45,720 bases of DNA from Dehalococcoidia bacterium (GTDB lineage: Bacteria; Chloroflexota; Dehalococcoidia; GIF9; AB-539-J10): positions 1 through 45,720 of the forward strand of contig PWUU01000104.1 of NCBI GenBank assembly GCA_003562475.1, read 5' to 3'. Shown here piece after piece: positions 1 through 5,622 of the stretch; the first letter of the stretch is position 1; each line of letters starts with the position of its first letter. Both the position numbers and the translations under genes were made by a program. A model generated the notes under the pieces. That model was given only the letters and a program-made list of their open reading frames with translations. It was not told the origin of the DNA and ran no database searches.

Positions 1-72
1 CGGTGTGGGAACCGACCCCTACGGCGGACCAATCCCGGCCACCCCACCTGCGGGTCGGTGTGGGAACCGACC
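1..72. repeat. Hairpin repeat family A, tandem pair cut by window edge
   Basis: Two units of a direct repeat with 55-base period. The core, GGTCGGTGTGGGAACCGACC, is an inverted repeat (7-base arms, 6-base loop). The first unit is cut by the window edge and the second core lies at 53-72. The core is followed by CCTACGGCGGACCAA and then a CCGGCCACC-type spacer that is itself repeated. On the minus strand the unit reads GTAGGGG followed by the hairpin. The function is unknown; it resembles REP or MITE-like intergenic elements. Confidence 0.85.
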
Positions 73-119
73 CCGGCCGATAACGTCATACCGAACCAAT
101 CCCGTCCCGGCGAACGAGC

Positions 120-335
120 TCACCGATCCAGGGCATCGCGCGAAAGGCCGGCTTCCCGCAGGATGGCACGCACCGTACCAGGTTTCAGCTCAGAATGGCG
201 AGGAACGACCACGATGCGGTTGGTGTCGCCCTGAACGAACACCATGTGGCTGCCCCTCTGTCTATCGAGAGTGAAGCCGGCACTGCGAAGAGCCTCCGCG
301 ACGTCCTGCCAGGACAACCCCGACAGTCCGCTCAC
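120..335 (-). CDS. hicA: HicA-family mRNA interferase toxin (pair 1)
   Basis: This 71-residue protein has the HicA double-stranded RNA-binding-like fold pattern: an N-terminal helix (DVAEALRSAGF), a strand, then the RGSH element holding the histidine that is catalytic in the family (about residue 30), and a PGTVRAILREAGLS C-terminal helix. HicA toxins cut mRNA when released from HicB. The start is GTG at 335; it overlaps the stop of the upstream hicB in a GTGA junction, so translation is coupled. The order is antitoxin first, then toxin. Hairpin repeats lie on both sides of the pair, which suggests an accessory locus. Intact by length and motif; activity not shown. Confidence 0.88.
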   Translation of the reverse strand: MSGLSGLSWQDVAEALRSAGFTLDRQRGSHMVFVQGDTNRIVVVPRHSELKPGTVRAILREAGLSRDALDR

Positions 336-535
336 ACGGTGACCTCTTGCTCCTCAATCCGGGGTGCCGCCTGGTTTCTCTCCGCAAGACTCTCACGGTA
401 CAGGGCGATCGCCTCACGGATGTTGTGCAGCGCTTCGCTGCGATCGTCACCTTCGGAGATGCACCCGGGCAGCGCCGGCACATACGCCGTGTAGCCACCA
501 TCGGTCTGGGGTTCGAGTATGACGCGATATTTCAT
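332..535 (-). CDS. hicB: HicB-family antitoxin (pair 1)
   Basis: A 67-residue HicB protein consisting only of the partial RNase-H-like fold: MKYRVILEP at the start, GGYTAYVPALPGC in the core and an SEALHNIREAI helix. This is the part of HicB that blocks the HicA active site. There is no C-terminal ribbon-helix-helix or HTH domain, so autoregulation by direct DNA binding is not evident. I place the start at the ATG at 535, not at an upstream in-frame ATG at 598, because GGAAGG sits 7 bases before it. The stop overlaps the hicA start. Confidence 0.87.
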   Translation of the reverse strand: MKYRVILEPQTDGGYTAYVPALPGCISEGDDRSEALHNIREAIALYRESLAERNQAAPRIEEQEVTV

Positions 536-616
536 CTGCAATCCTTCCCTGTCTTCGCCAATTCTAACGCCGACCTGCGCGACGCGCAATCGCCGCAATC
601 CAGGGTGTCGGTCTGC

Positions 617-636
617 GGGCCGGATGTATCCGGCCC
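617..636. repeat. Hairpin repeat family B
   Basis: GGGCCGGATGTATCCGGCCC is a perfect 9-base inverted repeat around a GT dinucleotide. About 40 bases of following sequence (CTGCCTATATCCCCGCGCC and onward, into family A) are shared with the copy at 1545, so B and A form a compound module. Confidence 0.85.
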
Positions 637-667
637 CTGCCTATATCCCCGCGCCACCTCTCCCGCG

Positions 668-797
668 GGTCGGTGTGGGAACCGACCCCTACGGCGGACC
701 AACCCACGCCACCCGTCCCGCGGGTCGGTGTGGGAACCGACCCCTACGGCGGACCAACCCCGGCCACCCGTCCCGCGGGTCGGTGTGGGAATAGATC
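668..797. repeat. Hairpin repeat family A, three tandem 55-base units
   Basis: Cores start at 668, 723 and 778, exactly 55 bases apart. The first two cores are perfect inverted repeats. The third has lost its right arm (AATAGATC replaces AACCGACC), marking the decayed end of the array. Confidence 0.88.
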
Positions 798-905
798 CCG
801 GCGCAGAATGACCACGATCCCCAGCAGGAAAGGCGGTTCGCAAACCGCCTCCACCTGGAGACACCTGCAAGGCGCGGCATGTGGAGCCCAGTGAGGAGGC
901 CTTGC

Positions 906-1130
906 TCACAACTCCAGGAAGTCGTCCGTGCTCACTCCCGCCTGTCGCAGTATGGCACGGACGGTACCTTCCGGCAGGTCGCCCGGATGGCGCGGCACCG
1001 TCGTGCGAGCCCGCGTCTGAGGATGCCACCAGATCTCGTGGCTTCCCTTTGCCTGACGATCGAAGACGAACCCCGCGCGCCTGAGCTTGCCGAGGATATC
1101 ATCGGCGCTGAATCCCGAGAGCCTGCCCAT
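906..1130 (-). CDS. hicA: HicA-family mRNA interferase toxin (pair 2)
   Basis: 74 residues with the HicA pattern: SADDILGKLRRAGF helix, KGSHEIWWHP strand with the family histidine, TVPRHPGDLPEGTVRAILRQ, and a short acidic tail. The ATG at 1130 overlaps the stop of the partner hicB in an ATGA junction, so the genes are translationally coupled. It differs clearly from the HicA at 120-335 in the central strand (EIWWHP against MVFVQG), so it looks like a separate lineage and not a recent local duplicate. Predicted RNA-cleaving toxin held inactive by HicB. Confidence 0.88.
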   Translation of the reverse strand: MGRLSGFSADDILGKLRRAGFVFDRQAKGSHEIWWHPQTRARTTVPRHPGDLPEGTVRAILRQAGVSTDDFLEL

Positions 1131-1384
1131 CAGGACACGCTCACGGGGATGCGGACATCACCGCCCGGAGGAACCGCGTCACGAAGAGCAGGCGGTAATG
1201 CGTCTCCATGTTCCAGGTAGGATTCGACGAGCTTGCGGGCGACATCCTGGGCGATCTCCACGGTTTCGGCGACGGTTCGCCCCTGTGCCACCAACCCGGG
1301 GAGGTCGTCGCTTGTCGCAAGAAACCCGCCCTCGGGGAGCGCCTCAATGTGAATGCCCAGGAGAACTTCCTTCACGGATTTCAC
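1130..1384 (-). CDS. hicB: HicB-family antitoxin (pair 2)
   Basis: 84 residues of HicB-like fold: EVLLGIHIEALPEGGFLATSDDLPGLVAQGRT, then a helix with TVEIAQDVARKLVESYLEHG. This is the toxin-blocking domain; no DNA-binding extension is seen. The start is uncertain. I give GTG at 1384 (VKSVKEV); a TTG at 1393 is in frame and has GGAG 10 bases upstream, which may be the better translation signal. The reading frame continues open upstream into repeat DNA, but that part has no homology to the family. The gene overlaps hicA by 1 base. Confidence 0.82.
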   Translation of the reverse strand: MKSVKEVLLGIHIEALPEGGFLATSDDLPGLVAQGRTVAETVEIAQDVARKLVESYLEHGDALPPALRDAVPPGGDVRIPVSVS

Positions 1385-1544
1385 CTGGGGCAATTGTAGT
1401 CTTCTCCGCCTCCCATGGCAAGGAGCCGCGTGATCCGCGTAATTCGGGGACGCCGTACGAATTGTTGTGCGCGCACGATACAGGAACGACCCGAAGGCTC
1501 GTCGACGGAGTTCACGGGACCCAGCAGCAGGCGAATCAACGGGC

Positions 1545-1564
1545 GGGCCGGATGTATCCGGCCC
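1545..1564. repeat. Hairpin repeat family B, second copy
   Basis: Same perfect inverted repeat and same downstream flank as the copy at 617, leading directly into a family-A core at 1596. Confidence 0.85.
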
Positions 1565-1595
1565 CTGCCTATATCCCCGCGCCACCCCTCCCGCG

Positions 1596-1670
1596 GGTCG
1601 GTGTGGGAACCGACCCCTACGGCGGACCAACCCGCGCCACCCGTCCTGTGGGTCGGTGTGGGAACCGACC
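1596..1670. repeat. Hairpin repeat family A, two tandem units
   Basis: Perfect cores at 1596-1615 and 1651-1670, again 55 bases apart. The second is followed by CTTACACAAGAACCGG instead of the usual CCTACGGCGGACC, switching into module D. Confidence 0.87.
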
Positions 1671-1676
1671 CTTACA

Positions 1677-1752
1677 CAAGAACCGGAATTGCACCATCGT
1701 TCCGTCACAGGCCCGCATCGAACCGGATCGCCATCACCGGAACCACGTCCCT
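1677..1752. repeat. Repeat module D, copy 1
   Basis: About 75 bases with landmarks GAACCGGAATTGC, CATCGAACCGGATCGCC and GAACCACGTCCCTG, ending where family C begins. Related copies lie at about 1863-1935 and 1982-2041, with scattered differences. Confidence 0.65.
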
Positions 1753-1789
1753 GTAGGGGGCCTGCGGGACAGATATATCTTTCCCCTAC
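1753..1789. repeat. Inverted repeat family C, copy 1
   Basis: A 37-base element bounded by GTAGGGG and CCCCTAC, with an inner GGGACAGATATATCTTTCCC dyad. It is identical over its length to the copy at 2042-2078. Confidence 0.82.
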
Positions 1790-1837
1790 ACATATTTTCG
1801 GATTTCCGATGCGCCACCCCCGGCCACCCGTCCCGCG

Positions 1838-1857
1838 GGTCGGTGTGGGAACCGACC
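1838..1857. repeat. Hairpin repeat family A, single copy
   Basis: Perfect core followed by CCTACACGAGAACCGGAATTGC, so it leads into module D like the copy at 1651. Confidence 0.85.
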
Positions 1858-1862
1858 CCTAC

Positions 1863-1935
1863 ACGAGAACCGGAATTGCGCCACCGGCCAGTTACAGGTC
1901 CACGTCGAACCGCATCGCCTCCACACGAACCACAC
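1863..1935. repeat. Repeat module D, copy 2
   Basis: Shares GAACCGGAATTGC, ACAGGTCCACGTCGAACC and CCACACGAACCAC with the other D copies but diverges before family C, so it is the most altered of the three. Confidence 0.6.
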
Positions 1936-1961
1936 CCCCGCACGCACACCCCTATACGCAG

Positions 1962-1981
1962 GGGCCGGATACATCCGGCCC
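1962..1981. repeat. Hairpin repeat family B, inverted copy
   Basis: GGGCCGGATACATCCGGCCC, the reverse orientation of the copies at 617 and 1545 (loop AC instead of GT). Its flank CAGGGG also matches the reversed orientation. Confidence 0.82.
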
Positions 1982-2041
1982 GCCATCGTTCCATCACCCG
2001 CCCACGTCGAAACGGATCGCCGCCACACGAACCACGTCCCT
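1982..2041. repeat. Repeat module D, copy 3
   Basis: Begins with GCCATCGTTCCATCACCCG (compare CACCATCGTTCCGTCACAGG in copy 1) and ends with CACGAACCACGTCCCTG directly before family C, as in copy 1. Confidence 0.62.
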
Positions 2042-2078
2042 GTAGGGGGCCTGCGGGACAGATATATCTTTCCCCTAC
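2042..2078. repeat. Inverted repeat family C, copy 2
   Basis: Same 37-base element as at 1753, with the same ACATATTT right flank. Confidence 0.82.
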
Positions 2079-2120
2079 ACATATTTATCCGATGCACCAA
2101 CCCCGGCCACCCGTCCCGCG

Positions 2121-2140
2121 GGTCGGTGTGGGAACCGACC
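2121..2140. repeat. Hairpin repeat family A, last copy
   Basis: Perfect core followed by the standard CCTACGGCGGACCAACCCCGGCC flank. It ends about 50 bases before the promoter of the prepilin peptidase gene. Confidence 0.87.
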
Positions 2141-2190
2141 CCTACGGCGGACCAACCCCGGCCGCACCCACCACGGCCGATGCATGAACA

Positions 2191-2219
2191 TTGACACAGC
2201 TATCCTGTCCCTTCACAAT
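2191..2219 (+). promoter_or_regulatory. Promoter of the prepilin peptidase gene
   Basis: TTGACA (2191-2196), 17-base spacer, CACAAT (2214-2219). The start codon lies 8 bases after the -10 box, so the mRNA would be leaderless or nearly so. There is no Shine-Dalgarno sequence. Confidence 0.6.
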
Positions 2220-2227
2220 TCCCTTCG

Positions 2228-3004
2228 ATGACCGCACTGCTCGCCATCATCGCCGCCATCTTCGGCCTCGCCGTCGGCAGCTTCCTCAACGTCTGTGCCG
2301 ACCGGCTTCCGCAGGGTGAATCCATCGTCGGCGGCAGATCTCACTGCGATGCCTGCCGCCGCCGGATACGGGCAAAGGACCTCGTCCCGCTGGTGAGCTA
2401 CGTCGCGTTGAAGGGCCGCTGCCGCGACTGCGGCGCAGCGATCCCCCGCAGGATCGTAGCAGTCGAGCTGGCCACCGGCCTCATCTTCGCCGGCCTGTTT
2501 CTCGTGTACGGCCTCACCGGCACCTTCGCTTTGCTGGCTGTCTACGCCGCTATTCTCATCGTCGTGTTCGTCATCGACCTCGAGCATGGCCTCATCCTCA
2601 ACCGGGTGGTCGTCCCCGCACTCGTGCTGGCGCTCATCGTGGCAGCCGTCGCTCCGCCCGGATGGCTCGGCACCTTCGGCCCCCACCCAATCATCGGCGC
2701 CGCTGCCGGGGCAGCGAGCGGGTTCGCCATACTCTTCCTCATCGCACTCGTCGCCCGCGGCGGCATGGGCTGGGGCGACGTCAAGTTCGCGGCGTTCATG
2801 GGCGCGGCCGCCGGCCTCCCGCTCATCTTCGTCGCGCTGTTCTGCGGCATAATGGTAGGGGGCATCACCGGCGTCATCCTGCTGCTGTCCGGAAAGAGGA
2901 GCAGAAAGCAGGCTATCCCATTCGGCCCGTTTCTGGCGCTCGGCACAATGGTGACGCTGCTGTGGGGACCGCAGATGCTGGGATGGTACCTGGGGCTGAT
3001 GTGA
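2228..3004 (+). CDS. pilD: Prepilin peptidase / N-methyltransferase (A24 family)
   Basis: An integral-membrane aspartic protease of 258 residues that removes the leader from type IV prepilin-like proteins and usually methylates the new N terminus. The N-terminal FGLAVGSFLNVCADRLP segment and the four-cysteine motif (C40xxC43, C65xxC68) identify the bifunctional form. The catalytic aspartates are D117 in FVIDLEHGLI and D184 in the GWGDVK (GxGD) motif. About seven hydrophobic segments follow. No pilin or secretion genes are next to it, so its substrates are encoded elsewhere. The start is supported by a promoter ending 8 bases upstream. It converges with the gene at 3026. Confidence 0.93.
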   Translation: MTALLAIIAAIFGLAVGSFLNVCADRLPQGESIVGGRSHCDACRRRIRAKDLVPLVSYVALKGRCRDCGAAIPRRIVAVELATGLIFAGLFLVYGLTGTFALLAVYAAILIVVFVIDLEHGLILNRVVVPALVLALIVAAVAPPGWLGTFGPHPIIGAAAGAASGFAILFLIALVARGGMGWGDVKFAAFMGAAAGLPLIFVALFCGIMVGGITGVILLLSGKRSRKQAIPFGPFLALGTMVTLLWGPQMLGWYLGLM

Positions 3005-3006
3005 AG

Positions 3007-3021
3007 CGCGCCTGCGGCGCG
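3007..3021. terminator. Small hairpin between convergent genes
   Basis: CGCGCC-TGC-GGCGCG, a 6-base GC stem in the 21-base gap between convergent stops. No T-run follows on either side, so termination is only a possibility. Confidence 0.35.
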
Positions 3022-3025
3022 TGCA

Positions 3026-3697
3026 CTACCGCTTGAACAGCGAGAGGAACCGGTCCTCGTACTCCTGGTACACGCCCCAGCGATTGAGCTCCGTGACCAG
3101 CTCCGACGCCCAGGAGCGATCTTCCCGGACCATTGCGAAGAGCATCTCTATCTGCTGCCGCGCCGCCGCCGGCACACCCGACTCATCCACATCCAGCAGC
3201 CCGTGGCGACGAAACTCGGCGAAATTGCCGCCCGCCGCGCGGCGGGTGAGCTCGTAAATGAACATCATCACCGCAAGGTCCCACACATCCTCGACCCCGC
3301 GGATGATGGCGCTCAGCGGCCGCTTGTCAGCATCCAGCCGCGCATTGAGGTTGCCGATCACCACGCCGAGGGGTTCCGAGACGACGTTCATTGCGTGCAG
3401 CTCATTCCTGTACGAGTAGAAGATACCCGGCTCGTGGGGGTTCTGCTCCGCCATCATGCTCAGATAGCGCCTCGCACCGTCGCTGAACCCCTCCACATGC
3501 AGCAGATAGTACGGTGTCACTATCCTCGGCCGCTCAGCCAGGACTTTGCCGTCGCGCACCGCACTCATCTCTGCGGTCAACTCGCTGACCACGTAGTAGT
3601 CGATGGTCGTGCTCCCGAACGTCGACAGGCGGCGCTGCGGCGCACGGATGATCTCCGTCTTCCGCATCGCTTCAGCGATTCGCTCATCCATGTCCAT
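3026..3697 (-). CDS. Conserved-looking protein of unknown function
   Basis: 223 residues, not recognised. It is soluble, mixed alpha/beta in appearance, without signal peptide or membrane segment. The N terminus (DERIAEAMRKTEIIRAPQRRLSTFG) is followed by a region with YYVVSEL, TPYYLLHVEGFSD and ARRYLSMM; the C-terminal half is helical. The start at 3697 has GAGGGG 6 bases upstream. It lies 40 bases after the metallo-beta-lactamase-fold gene on the same strand, so the two probably form one transcript. Coding potential is clear from its length and the good ribosome-binding site; function is open. Confidence 0.75.
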   Translation of the reverse strand: MDMDERIAEAMRKTEIIRAPQRRLSTFGSTTIDYYVVSELTAEMSAVRDGKVLAERPRIVTPYYLLHVEGFSDGARRYLSMMAEQNPHEPGIFYSYRNELHAMNVVSEPLGVVIGNLNARLDADKRPLSAIIRGVEDVWDLAVMMFIYELTRRAAGGNFAEFRRHGLLDVDESGVPAAARQQIEMLFAMVREDRSWASELVTELNRWGVYQEYEDRFLSLFKR

Positions 3698-3737
3698 ACT
3701 CGCCCCTCTGTCACGACGCGCACGGCATTCGCAGCCG

Positions 3738-4463
3738 CTAGAGCATCATCCGCACCATCTGGAAGTTACGCACCACGTTGTCCCTGCCGGACACAAGCGG
3801 ACCCGCCATGCTGCTGTGGCCCGGCAGGATGTATTCCACATCCATCCTGGAGAGGCGGTCAATGCTCTCTCTCATCTGCCGCATGCTGCCCCCGACGAAG
3901 TCCATCCGCCCGATGCTGCCCGGGAAGACCACATCGCCGCTCACCAGCACTTTCGACTCACGGAGATAGAGGCACACGGAGCCGGGCGAATGTCCCGGGG
4001 TGATGAGCACCTCCGCCCGCCAACCGTTGGACGGGCCAAGCGACAGCTCTCCTTCCTGCAGCATCAGGGACGGCCGTGCGGCCGGCGGATTGGCGCCAAA
4101 CCCACCGTAGAACGCCCCGCCCGGACCCTTCAGAAACTCGTACTCCGGCAGCGACAGGGCGACCTTCGCGCCCGTGCACCGCACCACCTCATCCACCGCC
4201 TGAAAGTGGTCCGGGTGGCAATGCGTGCCGATAACGAGACCAACGTCTTCCATCTGCAGTCCATCGGCGGCCATGGCCTGCGCCAGGGAGTCCAGCGGCC
4301 GCTCCCCGATCGCGCCGCCGGTCATGCCGGGATCGATGAGCACATGGGGCTGCGAGCCGTCCAGTGCATTGGCCAGCACGACAGAGTTGGAGTTGATCCC
4401 CTGGCCAACCCAGAGGTAGAAGTAGACCCCGTCCGTAATACCGGCCGACCGGTGTAGCAGCAT
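3738..4463 (-). CDS. Metallo-beta-lactamase-fold hydrolase
   Basis: A 241-residue MBL-fold enzyme. Metal ligands are visible in order: THCHPDH (the HxHxDH motif), TPGHSPGS, SGDVVF and LPGHS. The overall pattern resembles the glyoxalase II / MBL-fold hydrolase group, which hydrolyses thioesters or related esters; the true substrate cannot be told. The start at 4463 has AGGAGG 8 bases upstream; an in-frame ATG at 4469 is too close to that site. It is the first gene of a two-gene unit with the unknown protein at 3026 and is divergent from the response regulator at 4647. Confidence 0.88.
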   Translation of the reverse strand: MLLHRSAGITDGVYFYLWVGQGINSNSVVLANALDGSQPHVLIDPGMTGGAIGERPLDSLAQAMAADGLQMEDVGLVIGTHCHPDHFQAVDEVVRCTGAKVALSLPEYEFLKGPGGAFYGGFGANPPAARPSLMLQEGELSLGPSNGWRAEVLITPGHSPGSVCLYLRESKVLVSGDVVFPGSIGRMDFVGGSMRQMRESIDRLSRMDVEYILPGHSSMAGPLVSGRDNVVRNFQMVRMML

Positions 4464-4519
4464 TATCATATCCTCCTGCGCGCCCCGCAGAAGCGGCGCA
4501 CGCCCGTGATCCGTTCGTA

Positions 4520-4548
4520 ATTATATGCGATAATCGTAGCAGCGTCGA
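4520..4548 (-). promoter_or_regulatory. Promoter of the MBL-fold hydrolase gene
   Basis: On the minus strand TCGACG (4548-4543), 17-base spacer, TATAAT (4525-4520). It gives a leader of about 45-50 bases carrying a normal Shine-Dalgarno site. Confidence 0.55.
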
Positions 4549-4578
4549 ACGTGGCAGGGGTGGGGCAGGAACAACCAC

Positions 4579-4606
4579 TTGAATCGCCAGTGCCAAGTGG
4601 TAAACT
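4579..4606 (+). promoter_or_regulatory. Promoter of the LuxR-type regulator gene
   Basis: TTGAAT (4579-4584), 16-base spacer, TAAACT (4601-4606). The gene starts 40 bases downstream with a GAGGAGG ribosome site. Confidence 0.5.
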
Positions 4607-4646
4607 AGCACGCAGGTCAAAGGACGTATTACACGAGGAGGGCTGA

Positions 4647-5324
4647 ATGACCAAGGTATTCATAATCGACGAGCAGTCCATGTACCGGCAGGGGATCAGG
4701 GCGGCACTGGCCCGCATGCATGGTGTGGAAATCGCAGGTGAGGGCGACCTTACCGACGCGTCGCTGGCACCCATCGACGCGCAGATGCCGGACGTGGTCA
4801 TCCTGGGAGCCGATGCGTCCTTTACCGAGTGTCTGCGTATCTGCAAAGCCATCAAGCAACACTCGCCGAGCGTGGCTATCATCGTACTCTCGGGCGACGG
4901 ACAGCAGGACGAGCAGGTATTCCAGGCAATCAAAGCACAGGCTTCCGCATTCCATGGCCGGAACGTCAGCGCGGAGGAGCTGTCACGCTCCATCGCGCGG
5001 TGCGCCAGCGGCGAGCACCCCATCAACGAGACGCTGGCCACACGGCCACGTGTCGCCGAGCAGATCCTGCAACAGTTCCGCGAGCTCTCCCGTGAGAAAG
5101 AGACCGCAAGCTTTATGTCGCCCCTCACGCCGAAAGAGATGGAAGTGCTGAAGTACATGGCGGAGGGTTACCTCAACAAGCAGATTGCCGATCGACTCAA
5201 CGTCACCGAGCAGACCATCAAGAACCACATTACCTCTATCCTGCGCAAGCTGAACGCCAATGCCAGGACACAGGCAGTGGTAATCGCCATCCGGAAGGGA
5301 CTGGTCACGCTTCCCAGGGAATAG
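4647..5324 (+). CDS. NarL/FixJ-type regulator with degenerate receiver domain
   Basis: 225 residues: N-terminal receiver-like domain (about 1-120) and C-terminal LuxR-type helix-turn-helix (about 158-220, LTPKEMEVLKYMAEG ... NKQIADRLNVTEQTIKNH). The acidic pair D8-E9 and the S82 of VLSG are kept, but the phosphoacceptor aspartate is replaced: PDVVILGADAS has glycine (G54) where PDVVLMD is expected. The conserved lysine near residue 104 is also lost (AFHGRN). So it is probably controlled by something other than histidine-kinase phosphorylation. No kinase gene is adjacent. Ribosome site GAGGAGG is 7 bases before the ATG. Confidence 0.9.
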   Translation: MTKVFIIDEQSMYRQGIRAALARMHGVEIAGEGDLTDASLAPIDAQMPDVVILGADASFTECLRICKAIKQHSPSVAIIVLSGDGQQDEQVFQAIKAQASAFHGRNVSAEELSRSIARCASGEHPINETLATRPRVAEQILQQFRELSREKETASFMSPLTPKEMEVLKYMAEGYLNKQIADRLNVTEQTIKNHITSILRKLNANARTQAVVIAIRKGLVTLPRE

Positions 5325-5622
5325 CTGCAGCCGGGGACCGGATTGCGGGCAGGCCGTCGGTGGCCCGGTGTGCCGCCCGGGCGACGGGGCTCCTGCGCAC
5401 CGGTTTGCAGGCGCGTTGACAGTTGTAATACTGCGTGTTTGACCATGGCTCACAGGCGTGATAGTCTGAGACTACCATGGGAATAAGCGCAGCGCCCTAT
5501 TGCGCAATGCCCGAGTTCCCTGTTCCCCAGATTCACCTGCAGAAATTCCGCCTTCAGCGTTTACCTTCCGCGGTCTGTCGCGTTCTTACTAGTGAGCCAC
5601 ATACCAAGGAGGACTGTCACAC
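5325..5622. other. Leader region upstream of the envelope protein gene
   Basis: About 300 bases with no gene. It contains TTGACA at 5416 and TTGACC at 5439, either of which could be a -35 element, and a TAGTC-TGA-GACTA dyad at 5462-5474, but no convincing -10 box at the right spacing. Confidence 0.4.

Larger units (their letters stand above)
536..905. other. Intergenic stretch between the two HicBA pairs
   Basis: No believable gene. It holds one family-B hairpin (617-636) and three tandem family-A units (668-797), then about 100 bases of unique sequence. Open frames crossing it are produced by the repeat itself and show no domain. Confidence 0.7.
1394..2190. other. Repeat-filled intergenic region, no gene
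   Basis: About 800 bases without a believable gene. From 1545 on it is a mosaic of four repeat modules in the order B, A, A, D, C, A, D, B (inverted), D, C, A. Long frames run through it only because the repeats lack stops; their translations are low-complexity proline/arginine-rich strings. Confidence 0.75.

Noticed and set aside
668-797. CRISPR array
   Set aside because: The spacing is regular, but the sequence between cores is itself repeated, with no unique spacers and no cas genes nearby.
1087-2187. 366-codon plus-strand open frame
   Set aside because: It runs through the repeat mosaic and across hicBA on the opposite strand; the product is proline/arginine-rich with no domain.
3203-4003. 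266-codon plus-strand open frame
   Set aside because: Antisense shadow spanning two well-supported minus-strand genes.
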